NCBI RefSeq assembly: GCF_002514735.1
Contig: NZ_NBWU01000004.1
Coordinates: 310,001-374,000, forward strand
DNA length: 64,000 bases
Origin: Sediminicola luteus
GTDB taxonomy: Bacteria; Bacteroidota; Bacteroidia; Flavobacteriales; Flavobacteriaceae
Direction: 5' to 3'
Shown here one piece after another: positions 17,854-27,983 of the stretch. The notes beneath the pieces were generated by a model, which saw nothing but the letters and a program-made list of their open reading frames with translations, was not told the origin of the DNA and made no database searches. The stretch's first letter is position 1; every line of letters starts with the position of its first letter. A program made the translations under genes and the position numbers.

Positions 17854-17867
17854 TTTTATAAAACTTT

Positions 17868-19559
17868 TTATCGAATCAGCTTTTTGTATTGGATACGTTT
17901 TGGAAGCAAATCACCACCTAGTCGTTTCTTTTTGTTTTCCTCATAATCAGAGAAAGATCCTTCGAAGAAATACACCTGTGAGTCACCTTCGAAGGCCAAA
18001 ATATGGGTACAGATACGATCTAAGAACCAACGATCGTGGGAAATGACCACGGCACAACCGGCAAAGTTCTCCAAACCTTCTTCCAAGGCACGTAGCGTGT
18101 TAACATCCAAGTCGTTGGTAGGCTCATCGAGCAAGAGTACGTTGCCTTCTTCTTTTAGGGTCATGGCCAAGTGCAAGCGGTTACGCTCACCCCCCGATAG
18201 CATAGTTACTTTTTTATTCTGTTCACTTCCCGAAAAATTAAAACGGCTCAAATAGGCCCGTGAGTTCACTTGCCTACCTCCCATCATAATCAATTCTTGT
18301 TCATCGGAAAAGTTCTGCCAGATGGTTTTCTCCGGGTCAATATTCGAATGGCTTTGGTCAACATAGGCGATTTTAGCGGTATCGCCAATGGTAAAGCTTC
18401 CCTTATCGGGTTGCTCCTCACCCATGATCATTCTAAAAATGGTGGTCTTACCGGCACCGTTAGGCCCAATAATGCCCACGATTCCGGCCTGGGGCAAGGT
18501 AAAATTCAAATCTTCATACAGCAACTTATCGCCATACCCCTTGCTTACCCCTTGGGCCTCTATAACATTGGTACCCAATCGGGGACCGTTCGGAATATAG
18601 ATCTCCAACTTCTCATCGAGCTGTTTTTGATCTTGGCTCATTAAACGGTCGTAATTCTTTAGACGGGCCTTTTGCTTGGTCTGGCGCCCTTTCACCCCTT
18701 GTCGCACCCATTCTAGCTCGCGCTCTAAGGTCTTCTGCCTTTTGGAGGCCGCTTTGGTCTCTTGGGCCAAACGCTTGGATTTCTGATCTAACCAACTCGA
18801 ATAGTTCCCTTTCCACGGAATACCTTCGCCCCGATCCAATTCCAAGATCCAACCAGCTACGTTATCCAAGAAGTAACGGTCGTGGGTCACGGCGATTACC
18901 GTGCCTTTATACTGTGCCAAATGATGCTCTAACCAATGTACCGATTCGGCATCGAGGTGGTTGGTGGGCTCATCGAGTAAAAGTATTTCGGGTTCTTGCA
19001 ACAACAAACGACACAGGGCTACGCGGCGTCTTTCCCCACCGGACAACACCCCGATTTTCTTATCGGGTTCCGGGGTACGCAGGGCATCCATGGCGATTTC
19101 AAGCTTGGTATCGAGCTCCCAGGCATTGGAAGCATCAATCTGGTCTTGCAATTTGGCTTGCTTGTCCATGAGCTCTTGCATCTTATCGGCATTTTCATAG
19201 ACCTCGGGCAAACCGAACATATCGTTGATCTTGTTGTATTCGTCTAAAATGGCCACGGTTTCGGCTACCCCTTCCTTAACGACCTCCAAAACCGTTTTTT
19301 CATCGTCCAGTTGGGGTTCCTGTTCTAAGTAGCCCACCCGATAACCGGGAGAAAAGACCACATCGCCCTGAAAGTTCTTGTCTACCCCGGCAATAATCTT
19401 TAACAAAGTCGATTTACCGGAACCATTAAGCCCAAGAATACCGATTTTGGCGCCATAGAAAAAGCTGAGGTAAATATTTTTAAGTACCGGTGTATTGGCA
19501 CTTTTAAAGGTTTTGGTCACCCCCGACATGGAGAAAATGACCTTCTTATCGTCTGACAT
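17868..19559 (-). CDS. ettA: ABC-F protein EttA (energy-dependent translational throttle)
   Basis: 563-residue soluble ABC-F protein with two nucleotide-binding domains. Walker A motifs are GLNGSGKST and GPNGAGKTT; signatures LSGGERRRVAL and LSGGERNRLHL; Walker B LLLDEPTNHLD and LLLDEPTNDLD. The linker between the domains (about 245-320, rich in Lys/Arg/Gln) contains the P-site-tRNA interaction motif, and an arm insertion is present in domain 1. EttA binds the ribosomal E site and gates the first translation step in response to the ATP/ADP ratio. Length and arm fit EttA rather than Uup or antibiotic-resistance ABC-Fs. Confidence 0.95.
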   Translation of the reverse strand: MSDDKKVIFSMSGVTKTFKSANTPVLKNIYLSFFYGAKIGILGLNGSGKSTLLKIIAGVDKNFQGDVVFSPGYRVGYLEQEPQLDDEKTVLEVVKEGVAETVAILDEYNKINDMFGLPEVYENADKMQELMDKQAKLQDQIDASNAWELDTKLEIAMDALRTPEPDKKIGVLSGGERRRVALCRLLLQEPEILLLDEPTNHLDAESVHWLEHHLAQYKGTVIAVTHDRYFLDNVAGWILELDRGEGIPWKGNYSSWLDQKSKRLAQETKAASKRQKTLERELEWVRQGVKGRQTKQKARLKNYDRLMSQDQKQLDEKLEIYIPNGPRLGTNVIEAQGVSKGYGDKLLYEDLNFTLPQAGIVGIIGPNGAGKTTIFRMIMGEEQPDKGSFTIGDTAKIAYVDQSHSNIDPEKTIWQNFSDEQELIMMGGRQVNSRAYLSRFNFSGSEQNKKVTMLSGGERNRLHLAMTLKEEGNVLLLDEPTNDLDVNTLRALEEGLENFAGCAVVISHDRWFLDRICTHILAFEGDSQVYFFEGSFSDYEENKKKRLGGDLLPKRIQYKKLIR

Positions 19560-19584
19560 AAAACGTATTATCTATAAATGTTGG

Positions 19585-19767
19585 TTATACTCTTCCTTTT
19601 AGGGCATTGAACACCCAGGCGATGGCAAAAAAGCCAACCCCTACGGCCCCGAATCCCCATCCGGCTACTTCATCGTACCTAAAAATCCCTAAAGCGATCA
19701 GTCCGAGTCCAACGATAATCATAATTACCGTAGCATAACCCAAGACCGTATTTTTATTCATCAACAT
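19585..19767 (-). CDS. Small two-helix membrane protein
   Basis: About 60 residues, NKNTVLGYATVIMIIVGLGL then FRYDEVAGWGFGAVGVGFFA: two membrane helices separated by a short charged loop. It resembles a small flavobacterial family (I recall the name CAL67264 family, unverified). The function is unknown. It lies 25 bp upstream of ettA on the same strand, so it may be cotranscribed. ATGs at 19767 and 19761 are both possible. Confidence 0.7.
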   Translation of the reverse strand: MLMNKNTVLGYATVIMIIVGLGLIALGIFRYDEVAGWGFGAVGVGFFAIAWVFNALKGRV

Positions 19768-19836
19768 AAAACGTACTGTTAGTTCAACAGCCAAATATCG
19801 TTAAAATGGCTAGAATTTTATAGGTTTTCACCCTAT

Positions 19837-20850
19837 TTATCCTTCAAAAGGAAAGCGGATTCCAGCAGCAGCCCGCACCCGATCCAACAATTCGCTAAGA
19901 TCAAGCGAGTTCTGATGGCTCCATAAGGCACTTTGGGTCTGCCCATGCCTCAAACATTGGTTTACTTCCCTAATCTCGTCGCAATACCCATTACCCTGCA
20001 CCTCTAAAACTATCTTTTCGGAAGTTTCGCCATTTTCAAGGGTAAAACCCCGCGCTTCGTGCCAACGGCCATCGATATAGATACTGCCCTTATCACCTTG
20101 AATCTCCGCTTCCATACGCGATTTGGTGTTTAATCCACTATACAAAACGGCATGCCAGTCGGTCCCACTAAACAACATGGAAGTCTGTATCTCGGTACCC
20201 CTTTCGTCCATTCGGCTATGGGCGGCCAGCCTATCGGGTTTACCGAACAGCATATAACTTAAGAATATGGGATAGATACCGATATCCAAAAGGCTACCCC
20301 CACCCAATTGCGGGTCTAACACCCTACTTGTAGCACCAAAATCGAGTCCGTAAAATGCAAAATCGGCATTCAGATAACTAACTTTACCCAATTTTCCTTC
20401 GGCGACCAAGGCGTATACTTTTTTAAGGTTAGGATTAAATCGGCTCCACAAGGCTTCCATAAAGAATTTACCTGATGCTTGGGCCACCTCGATTACCGAG
20501 GCTACCTCTGACCTATTCATACCCATGGGCTTTTCACATAAAACGGCCTTACCATTTTGTAATGCAGCCCTGCTCAACTGGGCATGTGAGGTATGTGGTG
20601 TAGCGATATAGACTACGTCTACCTGGGCCTCGCTAAATAATTCTTCGTAACTCCCATAGGCGTCGGTAGCTCCATAGGTTTGGGCAAAAGCTTGTGCCCT
20701 TTCCAAATTCCGTGAAGCCACGGCCGTGAGTTCCGCCCCATGGACCAAAAGGAGATCGGCAGCGAACTTATGTGCAATTTTTCCGGGGCCTACGATACCC
20801 CATTTTATGGTTTCTTTCAAGCTAAATCGGTTTTTCCCAAAGGTAAGCAT
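19837..20850 (-). CDS. Gfo/Idh/MocA family oxidoreductase
   Basis: 337-residue NAD(P)-dependent dehydrogenase. The Rossmann fold opens with KWGIVGPGKIAHKFA (GxGxxA/G nucleotide loop), and the family's catalytic EKP is in VLCEKPMGMN near residue 103. The second domain is the alpha/beta substrate-binding half. Members act on sugars, inositols or trans-dihydrodiols; the substrate here cannot be told. The first ATG at 20850 is chosen; an upstream TTG would add 13 residues with no family resemblance. Confidence 0.9.
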   Translation of the reverse strand: MLTFGKNRFSLKETIKWGIVGPGKIAHKFAADLLLVHGAELTAVASRNLERAQAFAQTYGATDAYGSYEELFSEAQVDVVYIATPHTSHAQLSRAALQNGKAVLCEKPMGMNRSEVASVIEVAQASGKFFMEALWSRFNPNLKKVYALVAEGKLGKVSYLNADFAFYGLDFGATSRVLDPQLGGGSLLDIGIYPIFLSYMLFGKPDRLAAHSRMDERGTEIQTSMLFSGTDWHAVLYSGLNTKSRMEAEIQGDKGSIYIDGRWHEARGFTLENGETSEKIVLEVQGNGYCDEIREVNQCLRHGQTQSALWSHQNSLDLSELLDRVRAAAGIRFPFEG

Positions 20851-21006
20851 TGAATACAACTTCTTTCCGAACCCCTTCCCCACAAACAATAACCCCTTGA
20901 TGGTTATACGATTAAAACAAGGGGCTTTTGGGAGCCATTGGAATAGCGGTTACGAATCAATATTCCTCCGTATCTTTACTGCAACACTGAGCAATACCAC
21001 ATATAT

Positions 21007-22635
21007 ATGGACCTTAACTTTAACAAAAACGAAGACCGTAACAAACTACAATTGTCGGCACTTCGCAAAAAGTTGAACCAAGTAAAATTGGGCGGGGGCG
21101 AAAAACGGATCGCCAAACTGCACGCCCAAAACAAACTCACCGCCCGGGAACGGATCGACTATTTATTGGACGAAGGTCGCGATGCTATAGAAATCGGTGC
21201 TTTGGCCGGCGATGGCATGTATGCCGAGCATGGGGGCTGCCCCTCTGGTGGTGTGGTGGTAAAAATCGGTTATGTCTCCGGCAAACAATGTATGGTGGTG
21301 GCCAACGATGCCACGGTCAAGGCCGGGGCTTGGTTTCCCATAACCGGAAAAAAGAACCTGAGGGCCCAGGAAATCGCCATGGAAAACCGCCTACCGATTA
21401 TTTATTTGGTAGATAGTGCCGGGGTGTACCTGCCCATGCAAGATGAGATTTTTCCGGATAAAGAACATTTTGGGCGCATTTTTCGGAATAACGCCCAAAT
21501 GAGCAGTATGGGCATTACCCAAATAGCCGCCGTAATGGGCAGTTGTGTGGCCGGAGGTGCCTATTTGCCCATAATGAGCGATGAAGCTTTGATCGTTGAT
21601 AAGACCGGAAGCATCTTTTTGGCCGGAAGCTATTTAGTAAAAGCCGCCATTGGCGAAGAAATCGATAATGAGACCCTTGGTGGTGCCACTACCCACTGCG
21701 AAATCAGCGGGGTTACCGATTATAAGGCCAAGGACGACAAAGATGCCTTGGACACAATTAAGAACATAATGGGTAAGATCGGCGATTTTGACAAGGCCGG
21801 GTACAACCGTATTAGTGCCAAAAAACCTGCCAAAGACCCCCAAGAAATCTTTGGATTGTTACCCCATGCCCGTTCTAGCCAATACGATATGATGGATATT
21901 ATCGAGCGTTTGGTAGACGATTCGGAATTCGAGGCCTATAAAGAAGGTTACGGACAAACATTGATCTGTGGGTATGCCCGAATCGATGGTTGGGCCGTAG
22001 GTATCGTAGCCAACCAACGTAAGGTGGTCAAGAATAAAAAAGGGGAAATGCAATTTGGCGGGGTCATTTATTCCGACTCGGCCGATAAGGCTACCCGTTT
22101 TATAGCCAATTGCAACCAAAAGAAAATTCCTTTGGTGTTTTTACAAGATGTTACCGGTTTTATGGTCGGGAGCAAAAGTGAGCATGGCGGAATAATTAAG
22201 GATGGCGCCAAAATGGTGAATGCCGTCAGTAATTCGGTGGTGCCCAAGTTTACCATTGTCATCGGCAACAGTTATGGGGCCGGTAACTATGCCATGTGTG
22301 GTAAAGCCTATGACCCAAGATTGATAGCCGCCTGGCCCAGTGCCGAATTGGCCGTAATGAGCGGGGCCTCGGCAGCCAAAGTACTATTGCAAATTGAAAC
22401 GGCCACCTTAAAAAAGAAAGGTGAGCAATTGAGCGAGGCCGACGAAAAAGCCCTATTTGAAAAAATAAAATCCAGATACGACGAACAGGTCTCTCCATAC
22501 TACGCCGCTGCCCGCCTATGGACAGACGGCATCATAGACCCTTTGGACACCCGTACCTGGATATCAATGGGTATTGAAGCGGCCAACCATGCCCCTATCG
22601 AAAAACCTTTTAATCTTGGGGTGATTCAAGTCTAG
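21007..22635 (+). CDS. Acyl-CoA carboxylase beta (carboxyltransferase) subunit, MCC-like
   Basis: 542-residue biotin-dependent carboxyltransferase. The N-half crotonase fold shows PCSGG-like GGCPSGGVVVKIGYVSG, VDSAGVYLPMQ and MGSCVAGGAYLPIMSDEAL; the C-half shows VTGFMVGSKSEHGGIIKDGA and GNSYGAGNYAMCGKAYDPR. Length and the VYLPMQDEIFPDKEHFG stretch are closest to methylcrotonyl-CoA carboxylase beta (leucine breakdown), with propionyl-CoA carboxylase as alternative. The biotin-carrying alpha subunit is not next to it. An upstream TATCTTTA (about 20970) may be its -7 element. Confidence 0.9.
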   Translation: MDLNFNKNEDRNKLQLSALRKKLNQVKLGGGEKRIAKLHAQNKLTARERIDYLLDEGRDAIEIGALAGDGMYAEHGGCPSGGVVVKIGYVSGKQCMVVANDATVKAGAWFPITGKKNLRAQEIAMENRLPIIYLVDSAGVYLPMQDEIFPDKEHFGRIFRNNAQMSSMGITQIAAVMGSCVAGGAYLPIMSDEALIVDKTGSIFLAGSYLVKAAIGEEIDNETLGGATTHCEISGVTDYKAKDDKDALDTIKNIMGKIGDFDKAGYNRISAKKPAKDPQEIFGLLPHARSSQYDMMDIIERLVDDSEFEAYKEGYGQTLICGYARIDGWAVGIVANQRKVVKNKKGEMQFGGVIYSDSADKATRFIANCNQKKIPLVFLQDVTGFMVGSKSEHGGIIKDGAKMVNAVSNSVVPKFTIVIGNSYGAGNYAMCGKAYDPRLIAAWPSAELAVMSGASAAKVLLQIETATLKKKGEQLSEADEKALFEKIKSRYDEQVSPYYAAARLWTDGIIDPLDTRTWISMGIEAANHAPIEKPFNLGVIQV

Positions 22636-22664
22636 TTTTTGAAAAAGTAAGAAACTATCGCATA

Positions 22665-22696
22665 AAAAAGGCACAAACGAACCATTTGTGCCTTTT
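22665..22696. terminator. Bidirectional terminator
   Basis: Stem AAAAGGCACAAA/TTTGTGCCTTTT with a 7-nt loop between two convergent genes (stops at 22635 and 22716). Confidence 0.92.
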
Positions 22697-22715
22697 AAAT
22701 TTAAGTATACTGTTT

Positions 22716-23207
22716 CTATTGCTTTAATGGACTATGATGCTCGTGTACCATTTTCCAACCATCCGCGGTTTTAACGAAAAGTAAGGTAATCTGATCATTG
22801 ACCACAACCAGATCTTCGCCAAACTTTAAATGAAAATCGGAATGAAAGGTCAAATTGGCCACTTCGCCATAGACGGCAATTTTTAGGTCTTTGGCATCGA
22901 ATTTTACCACCTCGGTCACCGAACCGAAAACGCTACGCTCATGCGCCTCGTTTTCTTTGTCACCATTACGGGGTTCGCCATTCTTAAATTCGGTGAATTT
23001 GGGTCCATAGGCATGGAAAGAAATGAGTTTATCCAGATCCCCATCTTTAATACTTTGGGCTATGGCGCCAAAGGTTTCCATTACCTCCTGTTTTTCTTTA
23101 GGAAACTCATTACTGATCAAATCGGTGGGGGTAACATCATCGGCGCTACAACATACTAAGACCAATCCGAAAATAAGTGCGGAAAATAATACGATTTTTG
23201 TTTTCAT
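22716..23207 (-). CDS. NTF2/SnoaL-like lipoprotein
   Basis: 163 residues with a lipobox (LVLVCCSADD), so a membrane-anchored lipoprotein. The rest has the DUF4440/SnoaL (NTF2-like cone) pattern: an initial helix KEKQEVMETFGAIAQSIKDGD, strands with FHAYGPKFTEF, and the closing VNDQITLLFVKTADGWKMVHEHHS typical of this fold. Such proteins bind small hydrophobic ligands or act as isomerases; no function can be given. Monocistronic. The upstream gap 23208-23480 to the next minus gene's end shows nothing recognisable. Confidence 0.8.
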   Translation of the reverse strand: MKTKIVLFSALIFGLVLVCCSADDVTPTDLISNEFPKEKQEVMETFGAIAQSIKDGDLDKLISFHAYGPKFTEFKNGEPRNGDKENEAHERSVFGSVTEVVKFDAKDLKIAVYGEVANLTFHSDFHLKFGEDLVVVNDQITLLFVKTADGWKMVHEHHSPLKQ

Positions 23208-23480
23208 AAGGCATTCTTTTAAAACTGTGATTAATGGTTATTCCTTGAATTTTTTAACTCCATTATTAAGAAGCATCACAAGTTTAGTATGAATCCTAAA
23301 GAATACATTGTACTATTTCTCTTAAGGCTATGACCAAATTAGCCCTAGCCTAATTGCGCTATAACTATTCTTGCATACAACAATGTAACCATCTGTTTTA
23401 AAGCGAATTACAATATTCGATTAACATTTAGGTATTTATAGGCATCAAATACTGGAAACCCAAGATATAGCATCAAAATA

Positions 23481-24455
23481 CTATTCGGTTTCCAACTTTT
23501 TTAAGGAGCGGATACGGTCCTGATACACATCGACCTGGGTTACTTTTCCATTTTCATCCTTAATAAAATGGAATTCCAGCTGGGCTTTCGGACTTAGATA
23601 GAATTTATCTTGTTCAAAAGGATACAATGGCATGGAACGATCATTAAAACTAAATTGTAGCTGGCCGTCTTTAACGGTAAAGGAAACCTTTTCCCCTAAA
23701 GCAGCATCCTCCGCTCTATAGTCCCCTTCATAAGAAACCAAATCATTGGCGGGTACGGTAATTGGGGTAAATTGAAATCGTTTCTGCTGTAATAACCACT
23801 CATACAACTTGGGGTCGTTATAGGCTTGGATCCAGCTATCGTGATAAGTTTCCGGATATACGGTAAACTTCACTTGGTCGTTGATTTTTTGAAGTGGTTT
23901 TACCATACTTTCGGATGCGGAGAGCGGTACAATTCCGTCTTTGGCTCCATGAAAGACCCAGGTAGGCATATGTCTTAATTTCCAAACATCCTCAGGGTTT
24001 CCACCACCACAAATAGGAACTATGGCAGCAAACATACCCGGATTCTCTGCCGCCAAACGCCAAGTGCCATAACCGCCCATACTTAAGCCCGTTAAATACA
24101 CACGGTCTGGATCAACCGCTTCGGTTTCCATTAGATTACGGATCATTTCCCGAAGCAACATGGGTTCCCATCCGTATTTTTTAGCTTGGGGCGAAACCAC
24201 GATAAACGGAAAGTCTTTTCCTTGCTCAATTAACATGGGTGGGCCATGAACCTTGATTTTTTCGATATCGGTACCGCGTTCCCCAGCCCCATGCAGAAAT
24301 ACCAAAAGTGGCCATTTTTTATCCCCATCGGCCTGATAGTCTTTGGGTAGATATTTTAAATATTCGATATCGAGTGAAAAGTTTTCAGTTTGCTGTTGGG
24401 CCGCGGCCATAAAACAAATCAGAAAAAAAGAAAATAGAAGTTTTTTGATTGACAT
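23481..24455 (-). CDS. Secreted carboxylesterase/PHB-depolymerase-like hydrolase
   Basis: 324 residues with a signal peptide (KKLLFSFFLICFMAAAQQ). An alpha/beta hydrolase follows: oxyanion region LVFLHGAGERG, nucleophile GLSMGGYGTW, acid in HGAKDGIVPLS, histidine in YPETYHDSW. The C-terminal 90 residues (NDLVSYEGDYRAEDAALGEK...) form a DUF3471-like beta domain. It belongs to the esterase group that includes feruloyl and acetyl-xylan esterases; the substrate is not clear from sequence. Confidence 0.87.
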   Translation of the reverse strand: MSIKKLLFSFFLICFMAAAQQQTENFSLDIEYLKYLPKDYQADGDKKWPLLVFLHGAGERGTDIEKIKVHGPPMLIEQGKDFPFIVVSPQAKKYGWEPMLLREMIRNLMETEAVDPDRVYLTGLSMGGYGTWRLAAENPGMFAAIVPICGGGNPEDVWKLRHMPTWVFHGAKDGIVPLSASESMVKPLQKINDQVKFTVYPETYHDSWIQAYNDPKLYEWLLQQKRFQFTPITVPANDLVSYEGDYRAEDAALGEKVSFTVKDGQLQFSFNDRSMPLYPFEQDKFYLSPKAQLEFHFIKDENGKVTQVDVYQDRIRSLKKLETE

Positions 24456-24577
24456 GATAGAGTGGTTTGAATGGATTGCTATTCACCACAGTAATATAGC
24501 ATTCCACACCACAAACCTACTATTGTTTAGACCGTTAACCCAATAAAAACCCTAAACGACTTTAATTTACAATAGTT

Positions 24578-25930
24578 TTACTGACCCAAATGCGCCGCAT
24601 TCGACGGAATGAGCAACAATTCTTTTTGGCGACCATGGATGTAGTATTCAAAGCCCTTTTCACCAACGTAGCCCGCCTCTTCGAGCATTATACGTACCGA
24701 ACGTCCCCATTCGGGCAAATCCACCGTGGCATTCAATTCTATGGCATAGGTGGTATGGGGCTGTAAGGGCCAGGCTTCACCATCTTTTTTGAATACCCCG
24801 CCTTGGCTATCCCACATACCAATGGTAGTACCCGCCGAATGGCCATAAAGGCTTAACGGATGGGTATATATGGCCGGTTGCAGTCCGGCCGATTTGGCTT
24901 GAGCCAGGGCATCGGCCAGAATCTGATTACCAGTTTTTCCGATTTTCATTTGGTCGGTGAGTGCATCCTGAACCCCATTGCCTTGGGCAAAAGCCCGTTT
25001 TAAAAAGGCAGGAGCCTCCTTTTCGGTAGGTTGTAGTACATAAGCCATTTCTTGGCAATCGGTATTGAGGTTTAGATAGCTTATACCAAAATCACAATGC
25101 AGCAAATCCCCAGGCAAAATGACCATGTCTTCAGGTCGGTTGGAAAACGAAGTAATATGATTGACCAAGCTTTCGTTGGAACGTTGTACATCTATGGTGG
25201 GGTGAAACCAAGTCTCCAAGCCCAAATCGGTCACTTTTTGACGCATCCACCATTCCACATCGGTGGTAGTGGTCACCCCAGGGGTAATCACTTGGGTAGA
25301 AAAGGCCTCTGCGATAATGTTATGGGTAATCTCGGCCAATTGCTGGTACAACACCATTTCCCGAGGGGTTCGGGTCTCGATCCAGCGTACGGCAAGATCT
25401 TCGGCAGACACCACTTTTTTATGATACTTTTTAGGTAATACGGCCATAAACTCCTCATAATCGGTCTTAACCAGTCCGTCGGCAATATTCATATCGGTGG
25501 AATAATTCAATCCGATCTTTTGGGGGTTCCGTTCTTGGATCAATTCCATCAAGCGTTGCCATTGATCGGGCTGTTTTTCCTTATCCCAGGCCGAACGGAT
25601 GTTTTTCCCCACATTATAACGGGCCACGGCCAAACGTTCTAAGGTATCCTTGGCCTTATCCCTATAAAACAACAGTATGGTGCGTCTACGGGCATTAAGC
25701 CAAGTAGCCGGAAGCATGGTTTTAATAACCGGGTCTTCGTTATACTCTCGAGAAATAACGAGCCACATATCAATACCGGTCTCATCCATCAATCTGGGCA
25801 AAAGATGGGTAAATCGTTCGTTAAGTACGGCATCTACCACTTCGGCTCGTTCACGTTCTGGGAGAATCTTTTGAGCGTTTAGGGTCGGTGTCAACAAAAA
25901 AAAGATCAAGCTGAGATAAATGAATTTCAT
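24578..25930 (-). CDS. Secreted M24 metallopeptidase (Xaa-Pro aminopeptidase-like)
   Basis: 450 residues with a signal peptide (MKFIYLSLIFFLLTPTLNAQ). The C-terminal pita-bread domain carries the metal ligands: HCDFGISYLNLNTDCQ (Asp), HSAGTTIGMWD (His) and the late Glu residues in YAIELNATVDLPEWG and IMLEEAGYVGEKG. The N-terminal creatinase-like domain spans about 25-190. Some positions of the usual ligand set look altered (for example NTDCQ in place of the second Asp context), so activity is likely but not certain. Probably trims peptides with proline at position 2. Confidence 0.85.
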   Translation of the reverse strand: MKFIYLSLIFFLLTPTLNAQKILPERERAEVVDAVLNERFTHLLPRLMDETGIDMWLVISREYNEDPVIKTMLPATWLNARRRTILLFYRDKAKDTLERLAVARYNVGKNIRSAWDKEKQPDQWQRLMELIQERNPQKIGLNYSTDMNIADGLVKTDYEEFMAVLPKKYHKKVVSAEDLAVRWIETRTPREMVLYQQLAEITHNIIAEAFSTQVITPGVTTTTDVEWWMRQKVTDLGLETWFHPTIDVQRSNESLVNHITSFSNRPEDMVILPGDLLHCDFGISYLNLNTDCQEMAYVLQPTEKEAPAFLKRAFAQGNGVQDALTDQMKIGKTGNQILADALAQAKSAGLQPAIYTHPLSLYGHSAGTTIGMWDSQGGVFKKDGEAWPLQPHTTYAIELNATVDLPEWGRSVRIMLEEAGYVGEKGFEYYIHGRQKELLLIPSNAAHLGQ

Positions 25931-26011
25931 AGGTTATAGGTTATTGAAGTGGTTTAAACTTATACGAACAAAGTAGAAATATGGCAGCTTCCCTAAATAT
26001 AAGGCGCTTTG

Positions 26012-27058
26012 TTATAGTCCCAAAGCCTTTTTGCTTCGGTTTCTATCGATTTTGCCTGAAGGGGTCTCTATGAACCGAGGAGTACAGAACAGTTGTTTTG
26101 GCCGCCAATAGACATGGGGCCATGAAATTTGTGCCAGCATTTCCTCGATTTCTACTGGAGCTGCTTTGGTTTCCACCATTAACACCAGTTGCTCGCCTAA
26201 GGAAGGATGGGGCATTCCACTTAAAAAGAATCGATAGGAAACATAGGGGCTAATAACTTTTTCTATCTGCTCAGGGATCAGTTTAACCCCACCGGAATTA
26301 ATGACATTATCGGCCCTACCTAACCATTCGAAGGTTGTGGGTGAACCTAAACGTACCAAATCGTTGGTCACTATCTTTTCGTTAGCAATGTTAGGAGCGT
26401 CAATTACCAAGCATCCACGGGAATCAAGACTAAAACTTACCCCACTTAAGGCCCTAAAACACTTTTCTTTTCCAGTAACGGATTTGAGGGCGATATGGGT
26501 TATGGTCTCCGTCATACCATAAGTCTCAAACACCGAAACTTTTTTAGGCCGTACTGCATTCTTGAGGTCTTCGGACATAGGTGCCCCACCTACAATCAGG
26601 GTTTTAAAATGATCTATCAGATTTAGATTGGCCTGTACCTGCATGGGCACCATGGCCACAAAATCAAAGGCACTGTTAATTTCCGTCAACCCATTACTTG
26701 GGGGAACTATATGGAGATCCCAGCCCAATTCCAATGCCCTGACCCACATCATTTTTCCGGCGATATAATCGGCCGATAAGCACAACAGGGCTTTAGTTCC
26801 CGCAAACGTACCAAAAAATGAAGCCGTGGCCCGGGCCGAGGCTTTCATATGCGCTTTTTGTAAGTGTATGGGTTTGGGCTTGCCCGTAGAGCCCGAAGTA
26901 TGTACCACCACCTCATCTGAAGCATTAAACCAATCGCTAAGAAAACTGGCTATCGCTTTTTTGTATGGGTCCCCATTCGACCAAGCTTCTACCTGAGCCA
27001 TTAGGCCTGTATAATTCAAAGGCCTACCATTCAAAGCGAAATCGAGGTGGATGTGCAT
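26012..27058 (-). CDS. menE: AMP-binding o-succinylbenzoate-CoA ligase
   Basis: 348-residue short acyl-CoA synthetase. The P-loop VVHTSGSTGKPKPIHL, the ETYGMTETITHIAL motif and the terminal hinge-lysine region ETPSGKIDRNRSK are visible. It activates o-succinylbenzoate to its CoA ester in menaquinone synthesis. It is shorter than E. coli MenE (451), as is usual in Bacteroidota. Its ATG (27058) lies 4 bp after the CPBP protease gene, which itself overlaps menC, so menC-CPBP-menE is one operon and supports the assignment. Confidence 0.92.
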   Translation of the reverse strand: MHIHLDFALNGRPLNYTGLMAQVEAWSNGDPYKKAIASFLSDWFNASDEVVVHTSGSTGKPKPIHLQKAHMKASARATASFFGTFAGTKALLCLSADYIAGKMMWVRALELGWDLHIVPPSNGLTEINSAFDFVAMVPMQVQANLNLIDHFKTLIVGGAPMSEDLKNAVRPKKVSVFETYGMTETITHIALKSVTGKEKCFRALSGVSFSLDSRGCLVIDAPNIANEKIVTNDLVRLGSPTTFEWLGRADNVINSGGVKLIPEQIEKVISPYVSYRFFLSGMPHPSLGEQLVLMVETKAAPVEIEEMLAQISWPHVYWRPKQLFCTPRFIETPSGKIDRNRSKKALGL

Positions 27059-27062
27059 AGGT

Positions 27063-27983
27063 TTAATTTTCCAAAAGAGGTCGAGCCTCATCGGCCGTTA
27101 ATACGCGCCCGAACAGTTTTTCCTTGAATTGGGTCCACCCATATTTTTTCGCAAAAATGAGAATCAATATGGGGTAAATGACCAAAACCGGTATCAGGAT
27201 CTCCCAATTCAGGGTTGGCTCGGCTACATCTTTATAGATCGATGCAGTTTGGAAGGCGGTCCAATCGGCCGTAACCAACAAAGCGGTTACCAGATTATTG
27301 GCCGCATGAAACCCTAAGGCCAATTCGAGACCTTCGTCCAAGAGGGTGATGATACCCAAAAAGAAACCGGTACCGATATAAAAGATCATAATCCCCGGGC
27401 CCAATTTCATAACCTCCGGATTCCCCATATGCATAATGCCGAACAAAATGGAGGTGACGAACAAAGGTACCCAACGGGTTTTGGTAAGAATACCCAAGCC
27501 CTGTAACAAATGCGCCCGAAAAAGGTATTCCTCAAAGCTGGTCTGCAACGGAATCAAGGTTATTGCGATGATGGCCAAGATCACGAATTTATCCAACTGG
27601 AAATTGTACACATACGAATCGGGGTTCAAAGATACATCCAAGGCTACCATGCCCCCAGAAATCAAGGCCCAAAGTCCGAAAGCAAAACCTATACGTTTCC
27701 AGTCTACTTTCTTTCGGGAAGTAGTCAACGAGGTTATGGACTGCGGATGGGCATATTTTACCCACAACCAAACCAAAAACAGACCAGCGGCCAAAGGAAT
27801 CAGGTTAAAAAGTAGAAATAGGTTTTCGCCCATCAAAGCCACCGATTCCCGAATCATGGCCTCGGGGTCATCGATAAATTGAAGCGCTACATAATTGGCA
27901 CCCATCAGTCCGAGAAAACAGACGGGGATTAAAAAGAATTTCCAAACCCCTAGCTTGCCCCTATATCCTTGTTCTATAAACAT
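27063..27983 (-). CDS. CPBP family intramembrane metalloprotease/glutamic protease
   Basis: 306 residues with about eight membrane helices. The active-site motif EEYLFR lies near residue 168 and the second motif FGIMHMGNP near 203, both typical of the Abi/CAAX (Rce1-like) family. It overlaps the end of menC by 10 bp and precedes menE by 4 bp. The position between two menaquinone genes is common in flavobacteria; a link to quinone synthesis is unproven. Confidence 0.9.
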   Translation of the reverse strand: MFIEQGYRGKLGVWKFFLIPVCFLGLMGANYVALQFIDDPEAMIRESVALMGENLFLLFNLIPLAAGLFLVWLWVKYAHPQSITSLTTSRKKVDWKRIGFAFGLWALISGGMVALDVSLNPDSYVYNFQLDKFVILAIIAITLIPLQTSFEEYLFRAHLLQGLGILTKTRWVPLFVTSILFGIMHMGNPEVMKLGPGIMIFYIGTGFFLGIITLLDEGLELALGFHAANNLVTALLVTADWTAFQTASIYKDVAEPTLNWEILIPVLVIYPILILIFAKKYGWTQFKEKLFGRVLTADEARPLLEN